Positions 1 through 12,700 are shown, counted from the first letter of the stretch. The stretch: 64,000 nt of DNA from Pyrocephalus nanus (GCA_038380795.1 CM076259.1:69655741-69719740), one strand, 5' to 3'. Numbers and translations: made by a program. The notes: generated by a model from the letters alone, not told the origin.

Positions 1-2561
1 TATCGGTGGAGCAAGTGACATCTTCAAAAGGAATAGTAAGAAGGTCTCGTATGTTAATCCCTACGAACATGTGCAAGTGTATTTCTCTGTTCATGCATAT
101 GCTAATACATGCAACAGAAAGAGAGAGAGGGGCAGGAAAGGAGAAGGGGGAGAGGATGAGAGCTTCTAAAAGGGCATGCATGAGCTGACATCTTCTGAAT
201 GCTGAGAGAGGAAATAATGAATTCTGAAAGCTGTGGGTTTTATTAAGTTATGCTACCTAGAAGAGTGCTGATGAAGTTTTGTCTGGGACTCTGTATGAGA
301 ATATCAGAATTTGCAATGACATTTTGGATCAATTTAATGGATAGTTGAGTTTTACAGTACCCATTAATAGTTTATGATACACAGAAATAGTCTGGAAAAA
401 GAAAGTCCTGTTAATGTACCAGTTTGGTTTGAAAAGAGATACAAACAACACAAATCCCACTAAACTGATTTATCTCATTTCAGTAGAAATTAGTCAGCAT
501 AGTCTAGTCCTGTTGAGGTTTGTGCTTCTGGCTGGTAAGCAGTTTAAACTCCAGCCCTTCAAGTATCAGGAAAGTCCTCTTTCCTGTTCCTCTCCATTAC
601 AGCAATCATATCAGATGTGGATTTGCCATTATTTGTAAATCACAAAGGAGCTTTAGCTTAGGGCAGAAGTCTGCTTTCCTGAAATTTTAGACAGGCTTAA
701 AGCAACTATGTTAGTGTAATAAAACATTTCTCATGAACTTATGAACCTGTAGCTCTCACAAATTTGTCTCTCGTGGTTTACTGTATAGATGGTATGTATA
801 CTTTCTGTAATAAGTATCTGTCAAAATGACGCATATCTTTCACATAAAATATATCTCCGGATGCATCCAAACATAAGATATGTCTAAGAAGGCAAGGAAC
901 ATGCTGAAAAGGAGAAAATTCATCTACATGATTTAAATAGCATTTCTGAATGCATCTATCCCTCTTTTTAATGAGACAAAACAGTGTTTTTTAGTCCAAA
1001 GCCTCTCTCATCAGTGAAATTCATATAAATTCACAAGCATTTGAGCAGCAAATTTTTGCAATCACTCCAAGCAGACTGTAACAAAGTCACTGTGACATAC
1101 TGTCATGGAGTTTTCAGTGGGAGTATACTACATTTTTGACAGAAAAGTAGTTTCAGAAATCTAAAAGAAATTTAAGTTAACAATGACTTCTCTTTAATTC
1201 AGCTTCCAGGCTTTCATGTTGAATTTCCAAATGATATGGGCACAACTGTAGAGTACTCACAGAGAAGAAATTTTTAACGCACACTTTTTAAAATTTGTTG
1301 GAAAAGACCTCAGTTCAGCAAAATGCTGAAAGAATTTTGAGTATTATTAAAGTAGAGGGGGTCTAAACATGAGTTTAAGTGGTTTGCAAAGGGGATAGCT
1401 TCTGATTTGGGCTATTAATAAAAACATCATTTTTAGATGATAATATTGAAAAGTTTTAAAAGTTCATTATCCTGATGAAAGAATATATGGTTTTGGTAGG
1501 AAAAGGAACTTTTTCTTTTAAACAGAATGTTGTTTTTTTTTTCTCCACCGGATCAATAGTATGTTAATAGATTATAACACATTAACAGATAGATTGAAAA
1601 AATAATCTTAGAAAGTTCTTAAAAAGATTTTAAAAAAACAGTAATCTTCAACTTTCTGTTGGTCTAAACTCTTAAAAGTAGCAGTCTTGGTACAAGGATA
1701 GCTTAGTTTTATAGGAAGGACATAAGAACTGTGACCAAATATTTCTAAAGTCATTTTCCAATGCCCTAAAGACATTTTGTATTGCTTTAAACACATTGTA
1801 AAAACAAAATACTTGTTGGAGAAAGATTTCTATTGTCATTTTTGTAGACTGCTGTGTCTAACTCATCCTTGGTTCGTGTGACCATCTCGATCTCTTTCTG
1901 TCTTTTGCTTCAATATTTGCTCCTTCCAAATGCAATATCCTTTAGGTCTCTGTTTCTGACCTGTCTCCTTCCTGTCTCTATCTTCAGAAGACAAATGTCA
2001 CTGTCCAAAACAGCAGTTTTTGTGACATATCCTTATCTTGGTGTTGGCAGCCTAAGTGTAATAAACCTAACGCACTTTTGAAATGTTAAAACGCCCCAAA
2101 ATCCTTGTGCCTAGTACCTGTTGGACTTGAGGCTGTGCTGGTCAATCTTGCACAAGAAGTGCTAAGTTCTTCCAAATTTTAAGCATCTTGACTCATTCTG
2201 TTACTCCTGTTGGACTATCATTTACCTGGAAATATGAAACAGTGACTGAATTCTACATTTTTGCTTGGAGAAAGCAGACAGACATAGGGTACCACATCTT
2301 GGTGTGAGGGAGAACACAGAGTGGGCTAGAGCTTCCTGCACCAACTTTGCTTCCTACCACACTTTTTAATAAATTCAATCCTGTGCCAATAAGAAATTCT
2401 ATCCTTAGAGTGAGAAAAGAATGATTAAGAGGGAGAACCCAAAATACCTTTTTATTTTATGTCTGCTACTGTTTTGTTTGCTTATTTACAAACAGAATGT
2501 ATGACTTCTGCTTGTTCATAGGTATCATATGTTCTTTCACTATCTACAAATTTGAAAAAAA

Positions 2562-2643
2562 TATTTCCATGGAAAGAGATCTTGCCTAGTGAACAGGACA
2601 TGTATTTCCATGGAAAGAGGTCTTGCTTAGTGAACAAGACATG
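2562..2643. repeat. Two-copy 41-bp tandem duplication
   Basis: Copies at 2562-2602 and 2603-2643 are adjacent and differ at only 3 of 41 positions. Each contains the perfect 12-bp palindrome TTTCCATGGAAA. The low divergence suggests a fairly recent local duplication, for example by replication slippage. No known repeat family was recognised. Confidence 0.9.
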
Positions 2644-3046
2644 GAGCAGGACCATATATGTCAAAAGTCAGAGTTGAAAATGGCAAGCTGTATGATTGTC
2701 TCCAAACAACAATGACCTTTCTTTGATTGTGACAGAGTTTTCCCTGTTTTGCCTGGTAGCCAAGAATGAGTCCACCCTGAAGGATATGTAAATTTATTGC
2801 TGTTGTTATTCAGTTTTAACTCTTTACTCAACTGAAGTATACTGTCTTGCTATGTACTTAAAAACAAAGTATGTGGTACAAGTTAATGGGCAGATTAAAT
2901 GATCTTTAAATTATATACTTCCTTTAAAAGGTGCTATATTAACATAGTGAGGTTTTGTATCATGTAAGAGTGATAACATGAACCATTTCCCCTTTAGAGT
3001 TTGTTTGTTTGTTTGATCATCTCATGTTTTAGATAGGTACTATTTC

Positions 3047-3117
3047 AGAAAAAGAGAAAGGGAGAAATAAAAGAAAAAGAAAAAAATAAAAAACAGCAAT
3101 AAAAAGAGAAAAAGAGG
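3047..3117. repeat. A-rich/purine-rich low-complexity tract
   Basis: About 70 bases are almost entirely A and G, with runs of A broken by G and occasional T or C. It could be a decayed poly(A)-type tract. No retroposed body was recognised directly 5' of it on either strand. Confidence 0.75.
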
Positions 3118-3747
3118 TTCTCCTCTCTAACAGTGTGTAGTAAGTGGTCTAAAGAGAAGAATGATTCTCTTGCAAGACCAATTTAAGTAGCAGTTGAGCC
3201 AGAATCCCTGTTTTTAATTCCTTGTTCTCAGTTTTCACATACTTTATTCCCCCTTTTACGAGGTGACAGATGATTTGGATGGCACCTGCCTTAGGTACTT
3301 TCACTGTTGTTATCTCTGCAGTTAGAGGTTTTTGTATTTACACATGCTTAAGGGCACACCTTTCAAAGATGTCTAATCTGCTCCTACAGTGCATGGCTGA
3401 ATTTCTTCCTGACCATATCTGCAGAGTTTAAAATTACAGGATGGGTTTAAAGTAGGTGTAACTACCTATACATTCTTTTAGGCACATCTTATCTTTTGAA
3501 GGACCATTGATAAATCCCAAACTAATTAAATGCCAGCTTTTCCCAACTCTACACAAGATGAGCGGTGAGGAACCAGTGATAATTTCTACCTTTTGGCAGA
3601 GAAATATTAAGAGATTCAGCACACTGTTTGCTTCGAGGATAACTCTCAACTATCCTTTTTTGCTTCACTCTGTTATCTATCAGGTAAATATTAACACTCT
3701 CTGCTATAAGAATGGTGGGCCCTGACAGAAGGCCAAGTGCCAAGACT

Positions 3748-5605
3748 CTATAGAATCACAGAATAACCAGGCTGGAAAAGACTTCCGAGATCATCGAGTC
3801 CAACCCTTGATTCAACACTGCTGTAGTTACTAGACCATGGCACTAAGTGTCACATCCAGTTTCATCTTAAAAACCTCCAGGGACAGTGAATCCACCACCT
3901 CCTCAGGCAGCTCATTCCAATGTCTGATTACTCTCTCCATAAAAAATTTCTTAACATCCAACATAAACCTCCCCTGGCAGAGCTTAAGACTATGCCCTCT
4001 TGTCCTACTGCTGGTTGCCCACCTGGCTACAACTTCCTTTCAGGTGGTTGTGGAGAGTGATGAGGTCTCCCCTGAGCCTCCTCTTCAGGCTAAACAACCC
4101 CAGCTCCCTCAGCCTCTCCTCACAGGGCTCTGCATAGTCCCTTTCTGCCTGGCTGCTCTCCAGCCACTCTGTCTCCAGCCTGTAGTGCTGCAGAGGGTTG
4201 TTGTGACCAAAGTGCAGGACCCGGCACTTGGCCTTCTTGAACCTCATCTTGTTGGAATCAGCCCAGCTCTCCAGGGCTCCCTCTGCAGATCATCAATAAA
4301 GATGTTAAACAGGACTGGGCCCAGCACTGATCCCTGGCGGACACCACTAGCGACCGTCTGGCAGCTGGATGCAGCCCCGTTCACCACCCTCTGGGCTCAG
4401 CCATCCAGCCAGTTCTTAACCCAGCACAGAGTGCCTCTGTCCAAGCTGTGGGCTGTCAGCTTTTCCAAGAGTATGCCATGGGAGATGGTGTCAAAGGCTT
4501 TGCTGAATTCCAGATAGACACATCCACAGCCTTCCTCTCATCCACCAGGCAGGTCACCTGATCAAAAAAGGAGATCAGATTGGTCCTACAGGACCTGCCC
4601 CTCCTAAATCCATGCTGGCTGGCTCTGATTCCTTGTGTATCCTGTAGGTGCTGTGTGATTGCACTTAGAATGTTCTGCTCCATAACCTTGCCAGGCACTG
4701 AGGTCAGGCTGACAGGCCTGTAGTTTCCCGGGTCCTCCTTGCAATCTTTTTTATGGATTGGCATGATGTTTGCGAGCTTCCAATCATCTGGGACCTCCCC
4801 AGTGATCCAGGACAGTTGGTAAATGATGGAGAGTGGCTTGGTGAGCTTTTCCGCCAGCTCCTTCATCACCCTAGGATGGATCCCATCTGGTCCCATAGAC
4901 TTGTGAGGATCCAAGGGGTCAGCAGGTCACTAACTGTTTCCTCCTTGATTACAGGGGGGCTATTCAGCTTCCTGTCTCTGTCTGCCAGCTCCAGAGGCCA
5001 GTTGTCCTGAGGACAACCTGTTTTACTGTTGAAAACTGAGTCAAAGAAGGTGTTAAGTACCTCAGCCTTTTCCTCATCTTTGGTGACTGTGTCCCCCCAC
5101 CACATCCAACAAAGAATGGAGGGTTTCCTTGCCCCTCCTTTTGCTATTGATGTATTTGTAGAAGCACTTCTGTTATCCCCAACAGAAGTGGCTAGATTGA
5201 GTTCAGATTGTGCCTTTGTCTCTCTAATTTTATTTCTACATAACCTAACTATATTCTTAAACTCTTTATGAGTAGCCAGCCCTTTTTTCCACAGTCAGTA
5301 AGCTCTCTTTTTTCACCTAATTTCTTTCAAAATCTCTCTGTTGAGGAAAGCTGGCTGTCTTCCCTGCTGGGTCGCCTTTTGACACACTAGGACAGCCTGT
5401 TCCTGTGTGTTCAAGATTTCCATCCCTCCTGGACCCTTTTGTTTTCAAGTGCTGTTTCCCAAGGTACCCTCTATACCAGTCTTCTGAGTAGGCTGAAATC
5501 TGTCCTCCATCATTCCAGGGTAAAAGTTTTATTGATGGCCTTTTTTGCATCTCTGAGTATTGAAAACTCTATTATTTCATGGTCACTGTCATGGCACTTC
5601 TTCAG
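3748..5605 (-). mobile_element. CR1 LINE, 5'-truncated and internally deleted
   Basis: This is a CR1 non-LTR retrotransposon fragment on the minus strand. Its 3' end is at about 3748, where the plus strand reads tagaatcacagaat, the complement of the CR1 terminal octamers, followed by the typical gactt..gatcatcgagtccaacc segment. Reading away from there on the minus strand, the C-terminal ORF2 region, the reverse transcriptase and the tail of the endonuclease domain (DHEIIEFSI-like, near 5540-5595) can be followed. The 5' boundary near 5605 is approximate; about 1.9 kb remains of a ~4.5-kb element. CR1 copies are usually 5'-truncated by incomplete reverse transcription. Two internal segments are missing relative to the other CR1 copies in this window (see findings). 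The copy is dead. Confidence 0.95.
4005..5600 (-). pseudogene. CR1 ORF2 remnant (endonuclease tail plus reverse transcriptase)
   Basis: On the minus strand, frames broken by shifts and stops match CR1 ORF2. Near 5170-5120 there is a KCFYKYINSK-like linker, and at 5105-4866 a DEEKAEVLNTFFDSVFNSK segment. At 4914-4540 come the reverse-transcriptase fingers (MGPDGIHPRV, TGEVPDDWKLANI, NYRPVSLTSVPGKVMEQ, SQHGFRRGRSC). Motif A (FSKAFDT) follows at about 4511-4490, but in a different frame. The expected FADD catalytic box is absent: the frame jumps from FIDDL (about 4305-4290) to the [16 protein letters not shown] region (about 4275-4220). A second jump joins AERDY to EERLRELGLFSL (about 4150-4090), removing the segment in between. 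With the catalytic aspartates lost and frames broken, no enzyme can be made. The long plus-strand frame over this area is only its antisense shadow. Confidence 0.92.
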
Positions 5606-7233
5606 GCAGAAGGTGGAAGGACAAGATGACAGCCATCATCTTAGAGTATGAGCTTATACTTCTGTGGATACAGTACTTTTGCTATTCAACAGATCAGACA
5701 CCCTGCAGTACCAAGCCTGCAGTGATGGCTGCAAAACTACTGCTATGTCTCAGCTCCTAAGAACAATAAAAATCCTCGATTAATTATTTCTTTAATATTT
5801 AGGAACATGTAGCTGACTTTCACATGGGAAATACTTAGAAAGAGGGAAAATATATAGCCAGTGTTCCACTGGCTTTCACATCTGGCAGCAACCATTTAGT
5901 TCTAATGCAACAGCGGAGATAGTGAAGCAATATGCTAGGGCTGGGATTCAGCTACAGGTGGTAGTCAGCTAATTGTGTCCAGATGTCTGTAAACAATATA
6001 TCCAGACTTAGTTATGATCAGTGAAGATCTAAAGAATTTATCAGTGGAATCTCAAATACTATACAGATGATCAGTGCATGTGTTTATTTGCAATTGAACT
6101 GAATCCTCAACAGATTTGTTTGTGGATAAAAACAAAGGCATAAATCAGTTGTTTAACTCAAAGTGATGTTTGAGAAGTCACAGAATATCTGAGGTGTCCT
6201 AATAAGACTGACAGATGAGGGACTTCATGCATGAGCATTTCTGAGCTCCATCAAACTTGATGTTTGGCATGGCAATATCATGGTTAGCACTGCAGAATGA
6301 TATTTCTATTTATGTATGTTTTCAACATAGCAGTCTGAGTAAGAATACTGGTTGGGCAACTGAACCAGCAGGAGAGCCAGGGATGACGTCTGCAGAGAGC
6401 TCTGCATGCCACAGCCAGCTGCAGAACTGAGCATGTGGATACTTGGTGCAGTTCCTTCAGGGAAAAGTCTATCATAGGACCTCCTTAGAAGCAGTGTCTT
6501 GTTTTTCCAGTGCTTTTGGTATTAATAGCTTTATAATACACAGTCCACTGCAGGTACATGCAGTAATAATCATTATTTATTGGATAGTAAAATCCTGGCA
6601 GCTGGAAAAGACCATTCTGTTTCTCAACAATGTATTGCATGTATTGTCTGTAGTGTCCCTAGTGACTGCAAGTGTGTGGTTGTAGATGTGATGATCAAAG
6701 AATATTGGCAAGTTTGGAGGTAATGTCAATGTCTTTTATTAGACTAGCTTTGCTTTCCTTAAATAGATAAATAACCTTTTCAATGTTAGAGGTTGCTACA
6801 GAAAGGTAATAATTTCCACCTATAATGCCCTAAACTTTCAGAATCACAAGAACAACAAGGGCTCAGAGATGACCTGTCCACTCAAAGCCTCAGTTCTATG
6901 CAATACCTAGGGACATTCCCTATATTCACAAGTCAACTGAAAATAGTTTGGACCCCAGCATATTGTCCTTTTAGTGAACCAGAGTCAGGAAGCTGGTTGA
7001 TTAAAGCTAAAGTCTTCCATCCTCAGTGCAAGATGTGCTGCAGTACACATGGAAAGTTGTCTTTTTCTTCTTTTCTGGGAGGGAGTGTGTGTGTATGTGT
7101 TAGTACTTGTACTGAATGACTGCAAGGATTGCATCTAGTTCTTTCAAAAGCAAGTCATTCATTAGGATGTTTTACCTTTACTAAAAGACGTTTTCAACTT
7201 TGGCATGGCCACTGGCCAGAAAAGCAATTTCCG

Positions 7234-7248
7234 TTTTTTTTTTTTTTT
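7234..7248. repeat. T15 homopolymer
   Basis: An uninterrupted run of 15 T follows CCG. The sequence next to it does not show a recognisable retroposed gene on the minus strand. Confidence 0.95.
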
Positions 7249-7537
7249 CCTGTCAAAAAAGAGGTTGGAAACCATCAGCCTGTATCAGGAAGAAGGATTT
7301 CAGTTTTAAAGGTGAAATAACATTCACTCCTTTTACATGATAAATGGAAGAAATAGGATACACTAATGAAAGAGAGAGGACATAGCAATTAAAAAGACCA
7401 GGAGAGGGTGGTACACAAGTCTATCCTCATGTTATCTTAAAGTAAATTAGCATGAGAGGTTAAAGAAGCCAGACTTCTTTTACTTCATAAATTACTTAGC
7501 TTTCAGTACAGGTTTTACAAGAGCACATATTACTTAC

Positions 7538-7613
7538 CTGAACAACTGATAGTGTGGTATTTATCACATGCTGCCTCCATTTGTAAGGTCATAAATTCCC
7601 TTGCTGTGGTTGC
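7538..7613 (-). other. Exon-like segment on minus strand, unproven
   Basis: On the minus strand a 76-nt segment runs from a CAG at 7616-7614 to a near-consensus donor, CAG|GTAAGTA, at 7540-7531. One frame is open throughout and reads ATTAREFMTLQMEAACDKYH and onward, ending in phase 1. The composition looks protein-like, and CACTAAAAC just upstream could be a branch site, but the polypyrimidine tract is poor. A TAA closes this frame 12 nt upstream of the segment, so coding use would depend on that weak acceptor. I do not recognise the peptide, and chance is a fair explanation. Confidence 0.15.
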
Positions 7614-7949
7614 CTGTAACTTGTTTTAGTGCTAAGTGTAACACTAAAATGCTGGAAGGAAATCTATAGATTTAGCTTATAATACCCAAGTCTGTTTTAT
7701 CCTATCTTGAAGGAAGTGAGAGATAAGGCTGAGGTTGACTAAAATGAGCAGATATAGAAATAATTGCTACTTAGTGTCTTAACTGTCATTTATACATTGA
7801 TTCCTGGCATTTTAATGGATGAGGAAAGAAAGTTTTTGCTTCCTACAATAAACCAAGGTACTTCAGCTTGGTATCTCCCCTGAAACTCCTCCTTTGCAAC
7901 TTAAACACATAAATCAATACAACCAAATAATTATAAATGATAAAATGTA

Positions 7950-8020
7950 CATATATTAAGATATATTTTATTTATAGAATATATTTTATATTTAAGTAAA
8001 TAGTATTAATAATTTAAAAA
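7950..8020. repeat. AT-rich low-complexity patch
   Basis: About 70 bases consist almost wholly of A and T, with repeated ATATATT/TATTTTAT words. No motif beyond low complexity is seen. Confidence 0.8.
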
Positions 8021-8246
8021 GTTACTGCTCTTTTTCCACATGTGTCCTGGTGATGGTAAAATGCTGTTTTGACAGTCTTTTCATTTCAAAGAAAAATGAG
8101 GCTTTTAAGTTGCATAACTTTTAGCATATAAACTTAGCTTTGCTTTCTTATATGTGAAACTAACCCCACTGTCTGATTCACTGATTATATCCCAAAGTTT
8201 GTCATAATTATTTCCAGTAGACCTTAGACTGTTTTTATCTTGTTAC

Positions 8247-8261
8247 TTTTTTTTTTTTTTT
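8247..8261. repeat. T15 homopolymer
   Basis: An uninterrupted run of 15 T sits between TTAC and GTTATC. No associated element was recognised. Confidence 0.95.
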
Positions 8262-8636
8262 GTTATCTTATAGAATACAAGTTCCTATTGCTTTATGGTA
8301 ACTTGCTTTACCTTTGCAGGATAATTATGCTATCTTGGAAACAGTCAAATATATGCTGTTTACTGCAGCTCTAGTGTGTATCTCACACTTGAGGACTTCA
8401 TGTCCAACAAAATTATGTTTTCTATACAGATATCTATAAAAGGCATTATGAGATGTCTGGAAATAGTTTGGTATTGATACCTTAATAATGCAGAAACAGA
8501 TTGCAGCATTACTGGAAATCAAGCTGTACTGTTTTGTGATTTGCATTACCCTAACAAGTATGACATCTGCTTGAAGACTTGTGGAGCGTGGTTAATAACG
8601 CTGCTGGCAGGTGTTGCTCTTTTCTTCATTTTGCAG

Positions 8637-8776
8637 ATGTTACATCCAGTCGTGCTCAGTTTGATGCCTCTCCTGAGACATTCATTAAAAATATGCGGTG
8701 TTGTATGCTTGTTGTATATTATGTGCTTCAGGACTCAGATGAAGATGACTTTCTCAGGTCTTTCTCAGCACTATGA
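8637..8776 (+). other. Possible terminal-exon-like open frame, unproven
   Basis: A good acceptor-like sequence (a pyrimidine-rich stretch ending TTTTGCAG at 8636) is followed by a frame that stays open for about 46 codons and ends in TGA at 8774-8776. It includes SSRAQFDASPETFIKN and an acidic QDSDEDDFL near the end. A second overlapping frame is also open and is hydrophobic. Having two open frames over the same bases argues that openness here is chance. No family is recognised, and no AATAAA was noted close downstream. Confidence 0.12.
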
Positions 8777-9700
8777 CATCTGTTCTTTGTGACAACAGGC
8801 ACTTAGGAGGTTTTCAAATCTACATATATCCTGTTGTACAGAAAAATAGATTATTTCACTGACAGTCATGTACAACTGCTAAAATGTATTCAAATTTAAT
8901 AGAAGAGGGGTTTTTTTATTATTATGCATATTTATCTAACAAACCACAAATCCTTATCAAAATTGAACAGTTTACAAGTTAAGTAGGCTGCAGCCATAAT
9001 CATCCTGCTTTACATTCATTAATATAGAGCAGAATTAATCCTATATTTCAGAGATTGAAGGTAGGGGAAATTATTTCCTCAGGATTGCAGAAAGATTTGT
9101 CAAAATCAAGATTTGAAAGCAGAATTTATTTTGAGTAAGATTCATGAAACTGGAACCATCTACGTAACCTTAACTACATAACATCTTAACTATTTAATGG
9201 CTCAATTCAGACACCTGAACTCAGACATCTGGTGACATTTGAGATGACTTAGGGCAGCCAGGACATGCTCACATGCCTGGGAGATATCACACAGGACCTG
9301 AGAGTTACCCAAGCTCTTCTGATGCAAGACCTGAAAGGCAGCATGATGTCCTAGGGTATCTTAGAATAGGCAGCTGAATTAGGTCTTTCCCTTCCTTTCT
9401 GTTCTGTGCTTTTAATTATATTTGGATAGAAGGTTACCCAGTTTATCTATTGGCAGTAAACAGAGAAATATCTTAAAACAGCTTCAGTGAATGAGCACTT
9501 GCCAAGGTGACAGTAGCCCTGTAATTTTTTTTTATTTGGAGTCCCGAGAAGAATATTCAGGAATCTGTTACCAGGACTTTGTAACCTGCATCAGTGAACA
9601 TCTGCCTGGGCACAGATGAGCCCTGGATGAACCCTGGTCTCCTGATTATGTATACAGCAATTCTCTCTTTCATGAAATGTGTGTTTCTCTTTCTTTTCAG

Positions 9701-9777
9701 TGGTCATGCAGGGGCTAGGAAAGTAGGAGTTGATGTGCACTTGGCTGTAACCAAGATGAAGCTGAAATTTGGTTTCC
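9701..9777 (+). other. Exon-like segment on plus strand, unproven
   Basis: A very strong acceptor (TTTCTCTTTCTTTTCAG ending at 9700) and a donor GTAAGC at 9778 bracket 77 nt. Only one frame is free of stops across the segment and reads GHAGARKVGVDVHLAVTKMK followed by LKFGF. The length is not a multiple of three. I recognise no protein. It could be an exon of an unannotated transcript, a cryptic exon or coincidence. Confidence 0.17.
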
Positions 9778-12700
9778 GTAAGCATCTCAGGCTAGCATCG
9801 GAATATCCCACCTGGATGTGACACAGGGAAAGCTACAATTAACTGAAATTAGCCTTTACATAGCTTGTGACAATGTTTGAACTAAGTCAAAGCAATTAAC
9901 ACTTACTGTATTTTCTGCAATGTCTTCAAAACCAGAGGAAGGTAAGAGACTTAATTTAAAATGAAAAAAGGGCAAAAATGTTGAAATTTCTAGGAAATTG
10001 AAATTATGACTTTGTAATACCCACAGTTTGAGACTACAGTGAAGAAGCTAGCTGTTTTCAACTTTACAACATAAGGAAAAACATAACACAAAAGTATCCC
10101 CTCTGGGTCAAAGTAAGGATTCATCCTGCTGTTAGTTGTGAGAGACATTAGACACCTTGGCAAGAATATGACAAGCAATCAAATAAATGTACCCTGCACT
10201 ATATTCCCCATCTAGGATTTTGTAGGTGGATGTCTTTTATAATATGAAATAAATACGTCAAAAGGAAAACCACACAGAGGTGGATGGAGGTATTGTCTTT
10301 GTTTTTAATAACTCCAGATGGATTTACCACCACTCCTTTCTTTTCCAGTTGCTTTTTGAATCATGTGGGAGGACATATTTGAAAAATCACCTCTTCTTTG
10401 TTTGTTCCCAACCTGAATTTTGCAGTCCTCATGTCTCTGGGAAGTGCTCTTCAGACTACTTATAGCACTAATACTGAAAGAGATTTCAGGGTAATCATTA
10501 ACAAATGGTCAGCCTAAACTCATTTTACATAGGGGACTGAAAGGTCTCTGTAGAAATAGCAGTTGGTGTTCTTACTGAGCCTAGGGTTTGTTAGGAACAG
10601 AGAGGTGAAAGGCTCTTTATTCTGTTCTCACTACCAGTCTCCTGCAACACACAGTTCTCCAGGACGCAGGATTTAAGTTCAGCAAAGTGATTTCTTCTAA
10701 TACGACAAAACTCTTCATGGTGAAAGCCCAGCTGGAGAGTAGCACCTTTTATAGGAGCTTAACACTGTGTTATTACTAGCATTCTGAAAGTAATTTGTGA
10801 CAATAAGGAAAGAAATAGGGCCATCAATCAGGCTGTCAGTTCCTGTTTCAACCAGAACACATTCAAACAGATTGTAAACCCAGATCTTTCAGTGTGCCAG
10901 TTTAAGAAACCTTTTCTTGCTGATTTGTAGCCTCAGGAGGAGGAACTCTTTCTAGATGCTGGTAGTACTCCTTATTTAATTCAGTGTAAAATTATTAAAT
11001 AAATTACCCTGATAATTGGCTGTGTCCCCAGTCGGTGTGCACACACACTGCATTTTTTCCATAGATGCAAAGCAGATTTGTAGTTTAAAAGTAAGTGCAA
11101 TGATAAAGGAATATTAATAGTAACAGGCTTGTGCCAAATTTTATGAGCAACTATGATAAAAAAAGGAGTTCAGCTACTTTGAATAATGGGATCTGTCAGA
11201 TCCTACTGACTGTTTCACAGATCCTGATGGAAAACTCAAGAGCAGAGAGGGAATATATGTGATTCTTTCATTTAAAAGTGAATATATGTGGTACTAGTAT
11301 GATTTCAAAAGAGTAAAGCTAAAAAAACCCTGACACTAAGATAAAGGTTGGGTTAAACAGTCCTCCAATTTTATTTTGCATTCTGTGAGTTAGCCTTCTC
11401 AGCTGATTCTTGAGTCTCCTTGTTTAGGAATTTCAATTTCTTCAATCTGAAACTGCAAGCTGCAAGCTATGCTGTCAGTATAGCTCACCCTTTTACAATT
11501 CAGCACATAGTGCTGTAAAGGAATGACTATAATAATATTCTTATAATGTTAATATATTATAAATGTTACTAAGGGATTAAATAAAAGGCAAAAGATGAAA
11601 TATGAATAGAGTAAATTAAATTGGCCTAAGCATAGGAAGGGAGGAGAGTTTCATTTGACAGAGTAACACTGTTTAATAAAACAGTACAGATAGCTGTAAA
11701 AACCAAGCAAGTTTCTAAGTATGTTTTGCCCATGATGCCAGCTGAACCCAATAGAAGAAAAAAAGGCAAAGAGTTACAGCGTTTTTTGAAACACAGTCTT
11801 CTGTATCAATGAAGCAAGGCCCAATATCTATAATTAGACTAACAGATCCAGCTGAAAACTTGTCTATTTCCAAATGATATTCATTGACACAATGAATCAA
11901 ATTTCATCTTTCCACAGACATTGTTGTTCCTGTAGAAAAGAATATATTGAAATACATTAAGTTTTCTGACAGTTTAGGAAAAAAAATATTTACTGAAGCC
12001 TCTTTTCTCCTTTTACCTTTTCTTTATTTTTTCGATCTCTTTGTCATATTTATAAAAGGCAAATAATGCTCCAGCCTTTTGAATCTTCCACTCAGGGAGG
12101 GTGCATTTCCAAGAGGGTGAATTTGTGCCACTAGTGGTCAGACTTTCACAAGAGTGTAATAACTGGCATTTTGCAGTTTTTGAATAATCTGCTTTCCTAC
12201 TCTAATGTCTAATGGGTTAGGTCTCTAAAAAATCTGAATCTGAAACCAGGAAGCGACTTGTTAAGAAAATTGTAATTGAGGCAACCAAAATGTAAAAAAA
12301 AATAAAAAATACTGAAAACTGCTTTAAATTCAGTGAAGAACATTAGAAATGTGTATGGCATTTTCAAAACTCCTTGTAAGGCGTGATAGGCACAGAACTC
12401 TTCAGCATTTCCCTCTTCAGCCTTCAGTGTATCATGAGCATTCTTTTTCCTTGCCATATTGGAAGCCTTCGTTTCTCCTGTATTGTGTCTCAGGATTAGG
12501 CACATCACATTACATTCCTACTTTCTACATATATTTTACCAGTTTGGCTGGAGTATGACAGATCTTATCATGTTTGGCAGGATTTGTTTTGAAGATGAAT
12601 GGCTCTGCAAGTCTTTGCTCGCAAAGTATGACAGTCCACATGCATAGTCTTAGCTCTCACTCCATTTATTATTTACTTGTATGTGTTTTTATATAATTCT

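Larger units (their letters stand above)
1..3747. other. Non-coding AT-rich stretch, no gene seen
   Basis: I see no convincing coding exon or RNA gene here. Open frames are short (at most about 75 codons), start at arbitrary ATGs and have no recognisable domain. The stretch holds a purine-rich patch near 115-160, a T10 run at 1533-1542, a 41-bp tandem duplication at 2562-2643, a short GTTT run near 3001-3015 and an A-rich tract at 3047-3117. One 51-nt segment (484-534) lies between a CAG and a GTAAGC, but such pairs are common by chance. It is best read as intergenic or intronic DNA. Confidence 0.6.

Noticed and set aside
484..534. CAG ... GTAAGC bracketed 51-nt segment
   Set aside because: The acceptor has a poor pyrimidine tract and the peptide is unremarkable; used as a reminder of how often such pairs arise by chance.
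3837..4517. Longest open frame in the window, 226 codons on the plus strand
   Set aside because: It is antisense to the CR1 reverse-transcriptase region on the minus strand; its composition and position are explained by that element.
8541..8792. 83-codon frame with several hydrophobic segments
   Set aside because: It overlaps another open frame on the same strand, has no start context or homology, and the hydrophobicity follows from T-rich DNA.
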